Shown piece by piece: positions 56,090-63,874 of a stretch of DNA of 64,000 nt. The position numbers were made by a program, and so were the translations under genes. Origin of the DNA: Microvirga makkahensis (lineage in GTDB: Bacteria; Pseudomonadota; Alphaproteobacteria; Rhizobiales; Beijerinckiaceae). Every line of letters starts with the position of its first letter. Positions within the stretch are counted from its first letter, which is position 1. Below the pieces are notes generated by a model, which saw only the letters and a program-made list of their open reading frames with translations, made no database searches and had not been told where the DNA came from. The DNA is taken from positions 21,643 to 85,642 of the forward strand of contig NZ_WURB01000018.1 of assembly GCF_009830105.1 (NCBI RefSeq), given 5' to 3'.

Positions 56090-56376
56090 CAGCCGGAGGC
56101 CGACGCCACCAGCAGGGATCGCTGCGGCGCGTGCCGGTGCGCGGCTATCTCACGGTGTGGAGAGCCTTGCCCCTACGGCGCTTGAGGACATTCGATCGGT
56201 TCGTCGGAATTGGTGGCTGTTGCCACCGAGTGCCGCGAGAAGCGTGCCGGGCCGACCGAGCAGCGCCGAACTCTGGACCAGTGGGTCAAGCCAATCGACC
56301 GAGACGTGGCAGCCATCCATCAGGTAACAAGGTTGTTCGATCGAGGCATTTTGCCGTCTGCAACCCCACGCAAGAG

Positions 56377-56985
56377 GGTTCTGTCGCAATTTCTGGCAAA
56401 GGATCACGCGAGCGCTGCTAGTCGACTTGAAGCCAAGCCTTGGCCGCACTCACTTCTCGATGGCACGATGGTCTTGCTCGATATGATTGTTGAGATCAGC
56501 ATCTTGTCGGATTCAGTTTCTGCCGAGGTTGGTCCTGCAGGCGGTCTGTCGTGTCGCAGGAGAGGACCGCCTCACGATTGGTCTGGCTGCCGCCGATGAC
56601 GATCCGCTCGGACCGGCCGTGGCGCTTGGGGGCCTTGCGCAGGAACCGCTTCGCGGCAGCAAGGTTGCGCCTTTCGCTGAACCGGGACTCGACGGTGTCG
56701 CCGCTACCGCCACTGCCCACGAACCTTGGTAAGCGTTCATCCACGTGCCACCTGCCGGTGACCGCCCGCTTAGGCCGATTGAATTGCTCCATCAGGAGCG
56801 GGACATGGTGAACAGTCCGGCGATGGACGGTGGCATGATCGACGGAGATGCCTCGCTCGGTCATCATCTCCTCGAGATTTCGAAGGATGAGACTGCAAGC
56901 CAGGTGCCAGCGGACGCAAAGCGGGATCACGCATCGATCAAAATGGCTGCCCTTGAACACTGCGCTCTCCCTCACTGCGGCCTCG
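56377..56985 (-). mobile_element. IS6-family remnant, copy C
   Basis: GGTTCTGTCGCAA at 56377-56389 is the inverted repeat. The minus strand then gives, across frames, VRPRLGFKSTSSARVIL, AAAKRFLRKAPKRHGRSERIVIGGSQTNREAV, KRAVTGRWHVDE, MTERGISVDHATVHR and an almost complete N-terminus VFKGSHFDRCVIPLCVRW. About 40 C-terminal residues are deleted next to the repeat. The N-terminal end cuts an SDR pseudogene. The 287 bp between the LysR stop and this repeat hold nothing I recognise. Confidence 0.82.
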
Positions 56986-57280
56986 ACGCAGTAGCTGAAA
57001 CTCTGAAATAATCCCTTTGCGCCCCCAGAAGCCCCGCGCAGGTGACGAGGATGTCGAGGCGCGGCGAGTGTGCAAGGATGTGGCCACGGTGGCGGTGCCC
57101 TGATCAGTCGTCGTGACATCCGCCGTGAGAGACGTAATCCCTCCTGTTCAATAGGAGCAATGTCCAAGATCCAGACCCGTGCCCGGGCTGCTTGAGGCGC
57201 TCCGCAATGGCTCGACCAATGCCTCATGAGCCACCCGTAACGACGGCTGTTTTGCCTGAGAGAACGTTTGAGACGGCCAT
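56986..57280 (-). pseudogene. Short-chain dehydrogenase N-terminus, broken and truncated
   Basis: From ATG 57280 the frame reads MAVSNVLSGKTAVVTGGS-stop-GIGRAIAERLKQ. The TGA at 57224-57226 replaces the Arg of GGSRGIGRA (CGA to TGA). A frameshift then gives GARVWILDIAPIEQEG, and another frame LDILVTCAGLLGAQRDY. The remainder, including the catalytic Tyr-Lys, is gone at the junction with IS6 copy C. Confidence 0.75.
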
Positions 57281-57473
57281 GGACGCCTTCCGGGACTTTA
57301 TCCCAGGCATTCATTGCCGCATTGGATTCTGCGCGAGCACAACACGCCGGTCCTCCGGATGTCATCCTCTCGCTTGACAGTCCGTTCCGACAGGCAGAAC
57401 CTTTTGCTGCTCCCGGGAGGGGCACGTGCCGCCCTTTTGAGGAGTTCGCACAGCCACCGAAAGGAGGTCCGCC

Positions 57474-57536
57474 ATGGCACCACCTCCGAACTTGGCCGCG
57501 ATGACCGCTGCGGCATCCGGTCGGGCCTCAGCGTAG
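57474..57536 (+). other. Mini-ORF of 20 codons behind a perfect Shine-Dalgarno
   Basis: AAAGGAGG ends six bases before ATG 57474, and the frame stops after 20 Ala/Pro-rich residues (MAPPPNLAAMTAAASGRASA). It may be the surviving start of a lost gene, or a real small peptide. Nothing else in 57281-57682 is recognised. Confidence 0.4.
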
Positions 57537-57682
57537 CGACTGATCTCACGAACGGCAGACCGGGAGCGGATTCAGGAGCCGCATCGGCAGGGCATGGCTC
57601 CACCTAGCCTCTCCCGGCCCTGATCGTTGGCCCACGTCGAAAGGCCAACCTAGTTCAGCGTGTTTGTCGAAGGAGGTTTGCC

Positions 57683-58150
57683 ATGCGCCCGCTCATACTC
57701 ATGACTGCGCTCTTACTCAGCACCTCTGCGCCTCTGCTGGCCCAGGACCAAAAGGCTGGTCATGCCATGAGGGCTGATCAACTCCAGTGGAAACCCGCCC
57801 CGCCGGCTGTGCCCAAAGGAGCCCAGATTGCGGTGCTGTCGGGCGATCCTAACAAGCAGGGGCCGTTTACGATGCGCCTGAAGACGCCCGCAGGCTTCAA
57901 GATTGCCGCTCACAGCCATCCAACGGCAGAGCGGCTCACCATCATCTCCGGAGACTTCCACTTGGGCATGGGCGACAAGCTCGACGAGGCAAAGGCCGAG
58001 AAGCTTAGCAGCGGCGGATTTGCCGAGCTTCCAGCCAACACGAACCACTATGCGTTCACCAGCACCGAAACAGTGGTGCAGATCGACTCGGTAGGTCCGT
58101 TTGCGATCAAGTACGTGAACCCGGCGGATGACCCGAGCAAATCACACTGA
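57683..58150 (+). CDS. Secreted cupin-domain protein
   Basis: A 155-residue periplasmic protein with a signal peptide (MRPLILMTALLLSTSAPLLAQ). The cupin barrel has FTMRLKTPAGFKIAAHSHPTAERLTIISGDFHLGMG (His-x-His with Glu, the metal site), then GGFAELPANTNHYAFTSTETVVQIDSVGPFAIKYV. Related exported cupins are annotated as ChrR-like or DUF4437-like. No catalytic role is assigned. AAGGAGG lies seven bases before the ATG, an unusually strong site. The small gene at 58201 follows in the same direction. Confidence 0.88.
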   Translation: MRPLILMTALLLSTSAPLLAQDQKAGHAMRADQLQWKPAPPAVPKGAQIAVLSGDPNKQGPFTMRLKTPAGFKIAAHSHPTAERLTIISGDFHLGMGDKLDEAKAEKLSSGGFAELPANTNHYAFTSTETVVQIDSVGPFAIKYVNPADDPSKSH

Positions 58151-58200
58151 GATGGGCCTTTTTAAGCACCCGGACTGTTAGCTAAGAAAGGGAAAGCACC

Positions 58201-58377
58201 ATGTGCCACTATCGCGGATCACACGGGTCCGAGGGGAAGGCGAGGGCTGAAACTGCCCGCCAAAGGGAGCTTGAGGCCAAGCGCAGCGACGCTGTCGATA
58301 AGCTGAAGCACGAGGCCGACGCAGCGGCTCAAAAGGCGGCATCCACGCCGGACCGTGCGCCGGTTCCGGTGAAGTAA
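58201..58377 (+). CDS. Small charged protein, 58 residues, unknown function
   Basis: MCHYRGSHGSEGKARAETAR opens a 58-residue protein rich in Ala, Lys, Glu and Arg. A predicted amphipathic helix follows (ELEAKRSDAVDKLKHEADAAAQKAA), with a Pro-rich tail (APVPVK). AAAGGGA lies about eight bases before the ATG. It is 50 bp after the secreted cupin gene and may be cotranscribed. I do not recognise the family. The single N-terminal Cys-His pair could bind metal, but this is speculation. Confidence 0.6.
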   Translation: MCHYRGSHGSEGKARAETARQRELEAKRSDAVDKLKHEADAAAQKAASTPDRAPVPVK

Positions 58378-58449
58378 GGCGTCTCCCGGCTTGCCAGGAA
58401 GCCTAGCGTCCCGGCCGCACCCACAAAGCGACCGGAGGAGTGCTAAAGA

Positions 58450-58477
58450 AAACCCGGTGCAAGACAGCACCGGGTTT
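58450..58477 (-). terminator. Intrinsic terminator of the mucR gene
   Basis: AAACCCGGTGC and GCACCGGGTTT form an 11-bp stem around AAGACA. On the minus strand it is followed by TTCTTT, giving TTTTCTTT. It begins 50 bases after the mucR stop and may also end the plus-strand cupin/58-residue transcript. Confidence 0.85.
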
Positions 58478-58526
58478 GGCGACTTTCGTCTGAACGGCGG
58501 TAGCCGATCCGCATGTGACAAGCGAA

Positions 58527-59057
58527 CTACGCAGCCTTCTTGGTGCGATGACCTTTAGCGGGAGCAGCCTCTTCCGCAGCGGCTTTGACCTGAGCCGAGC
58601 CCTTCCTTCGCTGCTGGCCGAGCCCCATCGTCTTCGCAAGTTCGGAACGGGCCTTGGCATAGTTCGGCGCGACCATCGGGTAATCGGCGGGCAAGTTCCA
58701 CTTGGCGCGGTACTGCTGGGGCGTCATGTCGTAGGTGGTCCGCAGATGGCGCTTGAGCGACTTAAACTCTTTTCCGTCCTCCAGGCAGATGATGCAGTCC
58801 GGCGTCACGGATTTCTTGATCGAAACAGCAGGAGTCAACTCGACCTGTGGCTCTTGGGGCAGCCCTTGAACAGTCTTCTTCAGGGCAGAATAGACCGAAT
58901 GGAGCAGCGATGGTAGGTCTGCGGCTGGAACGGAGTTGTTGCTGACGTAAGCCGAAACGACATCAGCAGTGTCTTGTCCTCGACCACACAGAATTTGGAT
59001 TAAAGAAAAGTAACTGAATTGGTCTGCCAGGATCAGCAGGAATAACCCGTGCAGCAC
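58527..59057 (-). CDS. mucR: MucR/Ros-family zinc-finger transcriptional regulator
   Basis: Up to 176 residues. The conserved part begins TADVVSAYVSNNSVPAADLPSLLHSVYSAL and continues to the zinc-finger module CIICLEDGKEFKSLKRHLRTTYDMTPQQYRAKWNLPADYPMVAPNYAKARSELAKTMGLG. MucR/Ros proteins bind AT-rich promoters and control exopolysaccharide, motility and symbiosis genes. The second zinc-binding His position reads Thr (RTTY), as in family members that use other ligands. The only upstream start is GTG 59057, which adds a hydrophobic VLHGLFLLILADQFSYFSL leader foreign to the family. The true start is uncertain. Confidence 0.88.
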   Translation of the reverse strand: MLHGLFLLILADQFSYFSLIQILCGRGQDTADVVSAYVSNNSVPAADLPSLLHSVYSALKKTVQGLPQEPQVELTPAVSIKKSVTPDCIICLEDGKEFKSLKRHLRTTYDMTPQQYRAKWNLPADYPMVAPNYAKARSELAKTMGLGQQRRKGSAQVKAAAEEAAPAKGHRTKKAA

Positions 59058-59160
59058 AATACGTTCCTGCGATCTGTGCTGCGCGCATATCGTACGGCAA
59101 GGTTTGACAAGGCTTTTTGCGGCATCGACTCAGGTGAATGAGCACCTTATTGTGAATTGT

Positions 59161-59337
59161 TCAAAGCACTTGCCGAGAGCGCCGCGCGATAACCCACACG
59201 GCGTGAACGATGCCGGGAATGTATCCGAAGAGCGTCAGCAAAATGTTGAGCCAGAACTGCCCTTTGATGCCGACGGTCAGAAACACACCTAACGGTGGCA
59301 AAAGGATCGCAAGAAGGACCCGCAGGAAGTTTGCCAT
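59161..59337 (-). CDS. Pmp3/YqaE-family small membrane protein
   Basis: A 58-residue protein, MANFLRVLLAILLPPLGVFL then TVGIKGQFWLNILLTLFGYIPGIVHAVWVIARR. Two hydrophobic helices are joined by a short polar loop, and the PPLGVFL and LLTxxGYIPGIxHAxWVI motifs are diagnostic of PF01679. Eukaryotic Pmp3 and bacterial YqaE proteins are linked to membrane potential and salt or cold stress. The ribosome-binding site is weak. It stands alone between the mucR and acetyltransferase genes. Confidence 0.88.
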   Translation of the reverse strand: MANFLRVLLAILLPPLGVFLTVGIKGQFWLNILLTLFGYIPGIVHAVWVIARRSRQVL

Positions 59338-59617
59338 CAACAGCCCATACCAAAGCTAGAATGAGAATTGGAGCCAACCTCGGCGAACGGCACCACAAAG
59401 CTAATACGTTGGACCCAGCCTCAGTTCGGATCGGAGTTTATCCATGTCCGGGAATGATCACAATCGGGACTTCCGCCGGTGATACGGAAGCTCACGATCA
59501 TTCAGGGTGAAAAGGAAGAAAGCTACAGCCACGTTTGACCGGTCCCACGCCGTGTGATCTGCTCTTGAACCTCCCTAACCCTTCCTGCACTCTGGACGTA
59601 CGGTCTCCTCTGGCTGC

Positions 59618-60322
59618 TCATTGAAGCGGACGGCGGAGCATGGGTGTAACTGGCGGACAATTCCCCACCTGAATGGTTCCCAACACCTCGAAGCTATGGC
59701 GCTGATAGAGTGGGATGTTCTCCAGGTTGGAGGATTCCAAATAGGCCGGGATGCCGTCTTGGTCGCAAGTCTTGAGGACATGCTCCAACAGTATGGAGCC
59801 ATACCCCCTCCGTTGCTGGACAGGATCGACACCGATCAGCGGCAGATACCAGTGCGGCTCATGCGGATGGTACTTACCCATCTGCTCGAAGACTGCGAAT
59901 AAGACCTCCTGACGCGGCTCTGGAACCGAACGCTCAAAAAGGCTCGACAGTGTCTCTTCGTTAGGCTTTACCCCCGGTGGCAACCACAGCGCAGCGGCCT
60001 GAACATCGCCGATGAAGTGGGCTGTCCCGCACTCGAAAGCCCTGCCGCCGAACGCTGTGACGAACTGAGGGAAGTTTGCAAGATAGCTCTCAGGCTCAGG
60101 GTACAGCCAGCGCACAGCAGGGTCCGTGCTGAAGGCGAGAGACATCGTTGCGATGAGCCGAGGCTGATCGTTGATGCCCGCCGTTTGAACCTGGACATCA
60201 ACAATAGTTTCTGACCAGTTCGGTTCGAGGGGCGAGAGGCTGCTCAAGGTACTTGCCCTCCTTGTGGACCGCATCACCTGCCCGGACGTGTTCATCTGCA
60301 CTGCCATCGTCGGTTTCTCCAT
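59618..60322 (-). CDS. GNAT-family N-acetyltransferase
   Basis: A 234-residue acetyltransferase. After a 40-residue N-terminal extension, the GNAT fold starts with TAGINDQPRLIATMSLAFSTDPAVRWLYPEPESY. It continues with AAALWLPPGVKPNEE and then the acetyl-CoA site WYLPLIGVDPVQQRRGYGSILLEHVLKTCDQDGIPAYLESS (QRRGYG). FEVLGTIQVGNCPPVTPMLRRP closes it. The pattern matches a group seen with fungal and bacterial small-molecule acetyltransferases. Two in-frame ATGs (60322, 60307) are possible starts. The substrate is unknown. It is monocistronic. Confidence 0.88.
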   Translation of the reverse strand: MEKPTMAVQMNTSGQVMRSTRRASTLSSLSPLEPNWSETIVDVQVQTAGINDQPRLIATMSLAFSTDPAVRWLYPEPESYLANFPQFVTAFGGRAFECGTAHFIGDVQAAALWLPPGVKPNEETLSSLFERSVPEPRQEVLFAVFEQMGKYHPHEPHWYLPLIGVDPVQQRRGYGSILLEHVLKTCDQDGIPAYLESSNLENIPLYQRHSFEVLGTIQVGNCPPVTPMLRRPLQ

Positions 60323-60511
60323 CAGGGTAGAAGCCCACTTAGGATCACGTGAGTCTTGATATCACAGAGGCGAAAAAGGCGGGGTGTGGAAGGTCACGTG
60401 GCAACCCGCGAAGTGACCTGACGAAGACAGCTGGGTACGTTAGCCGTGATCGAAGCAAACCTCACACAGCGCTACAGTCAGGCTGACGAAACCTCGATCC
60501 GGAGATGGCTT

Positions 60512-60790
60512 ATGAGGGCTACCCGCAAGATGGCACTTACACCGGACCTCGCGGCCCAGGTCCGTCATGTGCTGGAGGATTCTGCCCCCCACCCGGCCTG
60601 AGCCTACCATGCCGACGAGGTTTAAGATGACGCAGTCGTGCAGAGTCTCCTCACCTCACATCCAGGCGGACCAGTCACGTGGTTCTTTGCCTATGGTTCG
60701 CTAATCTGGAAATCCGAGATGGAGCATGTCGAGATTCGGATGGGCCCTAGGCCCGGAGGTCCGCTGTGGCGTTCACACAGGCGAGATCGA
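60512..60790 (+). pseudogene. ChaC-like gamma-glutamylcyclotransferase, broken
   Basis: One frame from ATG 60512 reads RKMALTPDLAAQVRHVLEDSAPHPA-stop-AYHADEV-stop-DDAVVQSLLTSHPGGPVTWFFAYGSLIWKSEMEHVE. The FAYGSLIW motif is the hallmark substrate-binding segment of ChaC enzymes, which degrade glutathione to 5-oxoproline. Stops at 60599-60601 (TGA) and 60623-60625 (TAA) interrupt the leader. After MGPRPGGP the frame loses homology and the catalytic Glu region is absent. IS21 sequence begins shortly after. Confidence 0.75.
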
Positions 60791-60819
60791 GATGAACGGT
60801 GAGGACATCTGCGGGATCG

Positions 60820-61790
60820 CGGCTCACATTCCAGCCGGTATCGCGGCGCTGTCATAGCGGCGTTCGAGGCGCATCTGGCCGGAGGCGTCGGCGCTGCGGG
60901 GGGCGGCGCGATCGGCGCCGGTGGACCTCGGCCCGCCTCCCGCCCTATTGCGGCCGCTGACGGAATATGAGGCGCTGGTGGGAGGGGGCTGGTGATGACG
61001 AGTGTCGATCATGAAGCCCTGGTGGCGATTCTCGACCGGCTCAAGCTGACGGCGATCCGTGATCAGCTCGACAAGCTGCTGGACGAAGCAGCCCGTTCAG
61101 ACATGACCTAGCACGAGGCCCTGGCGTTCCTGGTCAGGCGCGAGATCGCACGGCGTGACGAGCGGCGGATTGCTATGGGGAGCAATACCGCGCAGTTTCC
61201 GTTTGCGCGTGAACTCGACGGCTTCGACTTCGACGCGCAGCCGTCGCTGGACCCGCGGCAGATCCGGGCGCTGGCCACGTGCCGCTGGACTACGCAAGGT
61301 GACGCGGTCTTGCTTTTAGGGTCTCTGGGCACCCTGAATACTCATCTGGCGGTAGCTCTCGGGTGCGAGGCGATCCGGCAGACCTACAGCGTGCAGTTCG
61401 CCGCGGCGGCCACGCTGATGGCAATGCTGGCCAAAGCCCACGACGATGGCTTGCTCGACAAGCAGCTGACGATCCTGGCGCGGCCGAAACTGCTGATCAT
61501 CGATAAGCTCGGCTATCCGCCGTTCGAGGCCAATGCAGCGCATCTGTTCTTCTGGCTGGTGTCGCGCCGCTATGAGTGCGGCTCGATCCTGATCACCTCC
61601 AACCGCTCCGTGGGCGAATGGAAATCGGTTTATGGGTGCGCTGTTTTGGCGACGGCGATTTTGGATCGCCTGTTTCATCATTCGACGGTGATCACCATCG
61701 GCGCCGACAGCTGCCGGCCGGGGTAAAAGCGCCGTTCCAGCCTACTGCAGAAGGCCGGAACGGCATTCCAACCCGGGGGAGCCACAGAAC
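60820..61790 (+). mobile_element. IS21-family remnant (istA tail plus istB)
   Basis: The istA C-terminus survives as LRPLTEYEALVGGGW just before a TGATG junction at 60993-60997, the usual istA-istB overlap. The istB frame from 60995 follows. Only the tail of istA remains; its integrase core is missing. The rest of the element to about 61790 contains the istB C-terminus and short trailing sequence. No terminal repeats were recognised. Confidence 0.78.
60995..61790 (+). pseudogene. istB: IstB-like transposition ATPase, inactivated
   Basis: The frame reads SVDHEALVAILDRLKLTAIRDQLDKLLDEAARSDMT-stop-HEALAFLVRREIARRDERRI, with TAG at 61109-61111. The Walker A motif, GPPGTGKTHLA in active IstB, reads GSLGTLNTHLAVALG, so the essential Gly-Lys pair is lost. 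Walker B remains as RPKLLIIDKLGYPPF, with Lys in place of Glu. A TAA at 61724-61726 precedes the family tail KRRSSLLQK. Three independent lesions make it inactive. Confidence 0.85.
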
Positions 61791-62057
61791 AATGAGAGGA
61801 GGGCAAATCCTCAGCTCGCGTGACGGCACGCCATGTGCCACTCGGCCCACTTGTCCAGACTGGATGCACGATGCAGTCCCGATCACGTTCTATCGACTGG
61901 TCCGGAAATCGGAGGGAGGCCAGTGCAACCCCTCTTGATCCTTCCTTTGGACCTCTTAGGTCAATCTTGTCGGCCGCCGGGCCCCTCTGACGGGATGCGA
62001 TCTGCCCCGTGATGTCGGAGCCGATGTTGTGCGAGCAGCAATCATAGGTCCGGTCCC

Positions 62058-63080
62058 ATGCCCGAAATCCTCTCTGCCGAATGGCTGGGAAAGCCTGCCT
62101 GGATGTGGACAGCTTTCTTGAGCTTTGTCGTCGTTCTCCTCGCCTTTGACCTTGGCGTCCTGAACCGGAAGGACAAGGAGCTTGGGGTGGCGCGCAGCCT
62201 TTGGCTCTCCGCCTTCTACATCGCCATCGCGATGATCTTCGGGGCCGCTCTCTGGTGGGCCTCCGAGCACGGTTTCATCGCTACCGAAGATGGCTCCCAC
62301 GCCGGCATCTCGTACTTCACCGGCTTCTTCATCGAGAAGTCGTTGTCGATCGACAACGTCTTCGTCATCTCGCTGATCTTTGCCTACTTTTCGATCCCAC
62401 GGAAGTACCAGTATCGCGCACTCGTCTGGGGCATCATCGGGGTCATCGTGCTGCGTGGCATCATGATCGCCGCCGGCGCCGCCCTCGTGCATGAATATGC
62501 CTGGGTCCTCTACGTCTTTGGGGTCTTTCTGATCCTGACCGGGATCAAGATGCTGTTCGTGCCGGAGAGCAATCCGGATCTCGAGCACAACATCGTGGTG
62601 CGCAGCTTGTACAAGTACATGCGCACCACACACCATCAGCACGAAAACCATTTCTTCGTGCGGGTCCCTCATCCGGAGACGGGCAAACTCGTGTTCTGGG
62701 CGACACCGCTGTTCCTGGCGCTGGTGGTAATCAACATTGCCGATCTGATCTTCGCGATCGACTCGGTGCCGGCGATCTTCGCGATCACGACGGACACCTT
62801 CGTGGTCTATACTGCTAACATTATGGCCATCCTGGGCCTGCGGGCGCTTTACTTCGCGCTGGCCGCCATGGTGCACCGCTTCCACTACCTGAAGTACGCA
62901 CTCGCGCTCGTTCTGATCTTCATTGGCGGCAAGATCTTCTGGAACCAGATCGTGGGGAAGGTGGATCCGGCAGTGTCGCTAGGCGTGACGCTTGCGCTGA
63001 TCCTGGGTGGCATCTTTTACTCGCTCTGGAGGACCAGGAGCGAGCCGACTGCAGCGGAACAGCACTGGAGCCACTCCTGA
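62058..63080 (+). CDS. TerC/Alx-family integral membrane protein
   Basis: A 340-residue TerC-type protein with about nine membrane helices. TAFLSFVVVLLAFDLGVLNRKD, FTGFFIEKSLSIDNVFVISLIFAYF, the ESNPDLEHNIVVRSLYKYMRTTH loop and INIADLIFAIDSVPAIFAITTDTFVVYTANIMAILGLRALYF are the hallmark blocks. The acidic residues within helices (Asp in SIDN and AIDS) are thought to bind metal. Alx and its relatives export manganese and support metallation of exported proteins. No yybP-ykoY riboswitch was recognised in the upstream 200 bp. It is followed by a bidirectional terminator. Confidence 0.93.
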   Translation: MPEILSAEWLGKPAWMWTAFLSFVVVLLAFDLGVLNRKDKELGVARSLWLSAFYIAIAMIFGAALWWASEHGFIATEDGSHAGISYFTGFFIEKSLSIDNVFVISLIFAYFSIPRKYQYRALVWGIIGVIVLRGIMIAAGAALVHEYAWVLYVFGVFLILTGIKMLFVPESNPDLEHNIVVRSLYKYMRTTHHQHENHFFVRVPHPETGKLVFWATPLFLALVVINIADLIFAIDSVPAIFAITTDTFVVYTANIMAILGLRALYFALAAMVHRFHYLKYALALVLIFIGGKIFWNQIVGKVDPAVSLGVTLALILGGIFYSLWRTRSEPTAAEQHWSHS

Positions 63081-63105
63081 ATAGCGCGTCAGCCCTACCC
63101 AGACG

Positions 63106-63128
63106 TGGCGCTGGCATGGCCAGCGCCA
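63106..63128. terminator. Bidirectional hairpin between convergent genes
   Basis: TGGCGCTGG (63106-63114) pairs perfectly with CCAGCGCCA (63120-63128) around a 5-base loop. It lies 25 bases after the terC stop and 23 before the SPW-repeat gene stop. No long T-run is present on either side. Confidence 0.65.
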
Positions 63129-63151
63129 AGGTGATCCCGGACCTGCGGGGC

Positions 63152-63520
63152 CTAGGTGAAGTTGGCCGAATGATCGTGGCGCATAAGCCACAATTCGACA
63201 GCAGCCAGCACTGCAATCGCCAGCCCGACACCCAAATGCGTCCACATCGCCCCGGTCACGTGGGAGAAGCCGAGGACCCATGGCGCCACGAGCGTCCAAA
63301 TGCCAAGGGCGGCATTGGCCCATTCCTCCCATTCGTAGAGGGCATTGAAAGCGGTAATCGCCAGAATGCCAATCAGCGGCCCACAGACCCAAGCGTTCCA
63401 GAACGCCGGCTCCACATCCTTAAAGCCGATCAGCCAAGGTGAAAAGAATAGAAAGGCCGCCAGCAGGGCATTGACGATATTGATCGCCGACAGGTCACTT
63501 CTTTGCTTGAGCCTTACCAT
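63152..63520 (-). CDS. SPW-repeat integral membrane protein
   Basis: A 122-residue protein with four membrane segments and two SPW-type repeats: AAFLFFSPWLIGFKDVEPAFWNAWVCGPLIGILAI and LGIWTLVAPWVLGFSHVTGAMWTHLGVGLAIAVLA. The S/A-P-W-L/V-L-GF motif recurs in each half, as in PF03779. The function of SPW proteins is not established. It converges on terC across a hairpin. Its start near 63520 lies opposite the gap that precedes the Bax-inhibitor gene. Confidence 0.9.
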   Translation of the reverse strand: MVRLKQRSDLSAINIVNALLAAFLFFSPWLIGFKDVEPAFWNAWVCGPLIGILAITAFNALYEWEEWANAALGIWTLVAPWVLGFSHVTGAMWTHLGVGLAIAVLAAVELWLMRHDHSANFT

Positions 63521-63874
63521 AGCCGAACTCCCTTTCGAACCTTATGGTCTGTCTGCGGAGCAGACAGGCCGGCCTCGTGCCGGGCGGGAGCCTCGGACGA
63601 GCTGTTCGGAGGGATCCCGCGGAGCGGACCAAATCCATTCTGCGCCAAGCCGCGGGCCAAGCAAGCAAGGACGCAGTTCCGGTGTTAAAATTTCCGGGAG
63701 GTAAGTAGCACACTCCCTCTGGCTGATTTGGCTCTTTAGGAGATTTCAGTACTAGAGAGGTCCCTGTAATGCGGCACTGGTTCTACGGCGCCTCTTTGGA
63801 GCATCATCTTGAACGAGGGGCCAGCCGGAACGACCATCTTCCCAAAGCAACACACCTCGCAAGGAGAGCCCTTG
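63521..63874. other. Divergent intergenic region at the right end
   Basis: This 354-bp stretch must hold the promoters of the SPW-repeat gene (minus) and the Bax-inhibitor gene (plus). I saw no supported small gene or clear operator. Confidence 0.4.

Noticed and set aside
61730..62057. Possible manganese (yybP-ykoY) riboswitch before terC
   Set aside because: The conserved junction sequences could not be found by eye, and the upstream DNA is IS21 debris.
61956..62885. 309-codon minus-strand open frame opposite terC
   Set aside because: It is antisense to a full-length TerC protein and shows only charged low-complexity sequence.
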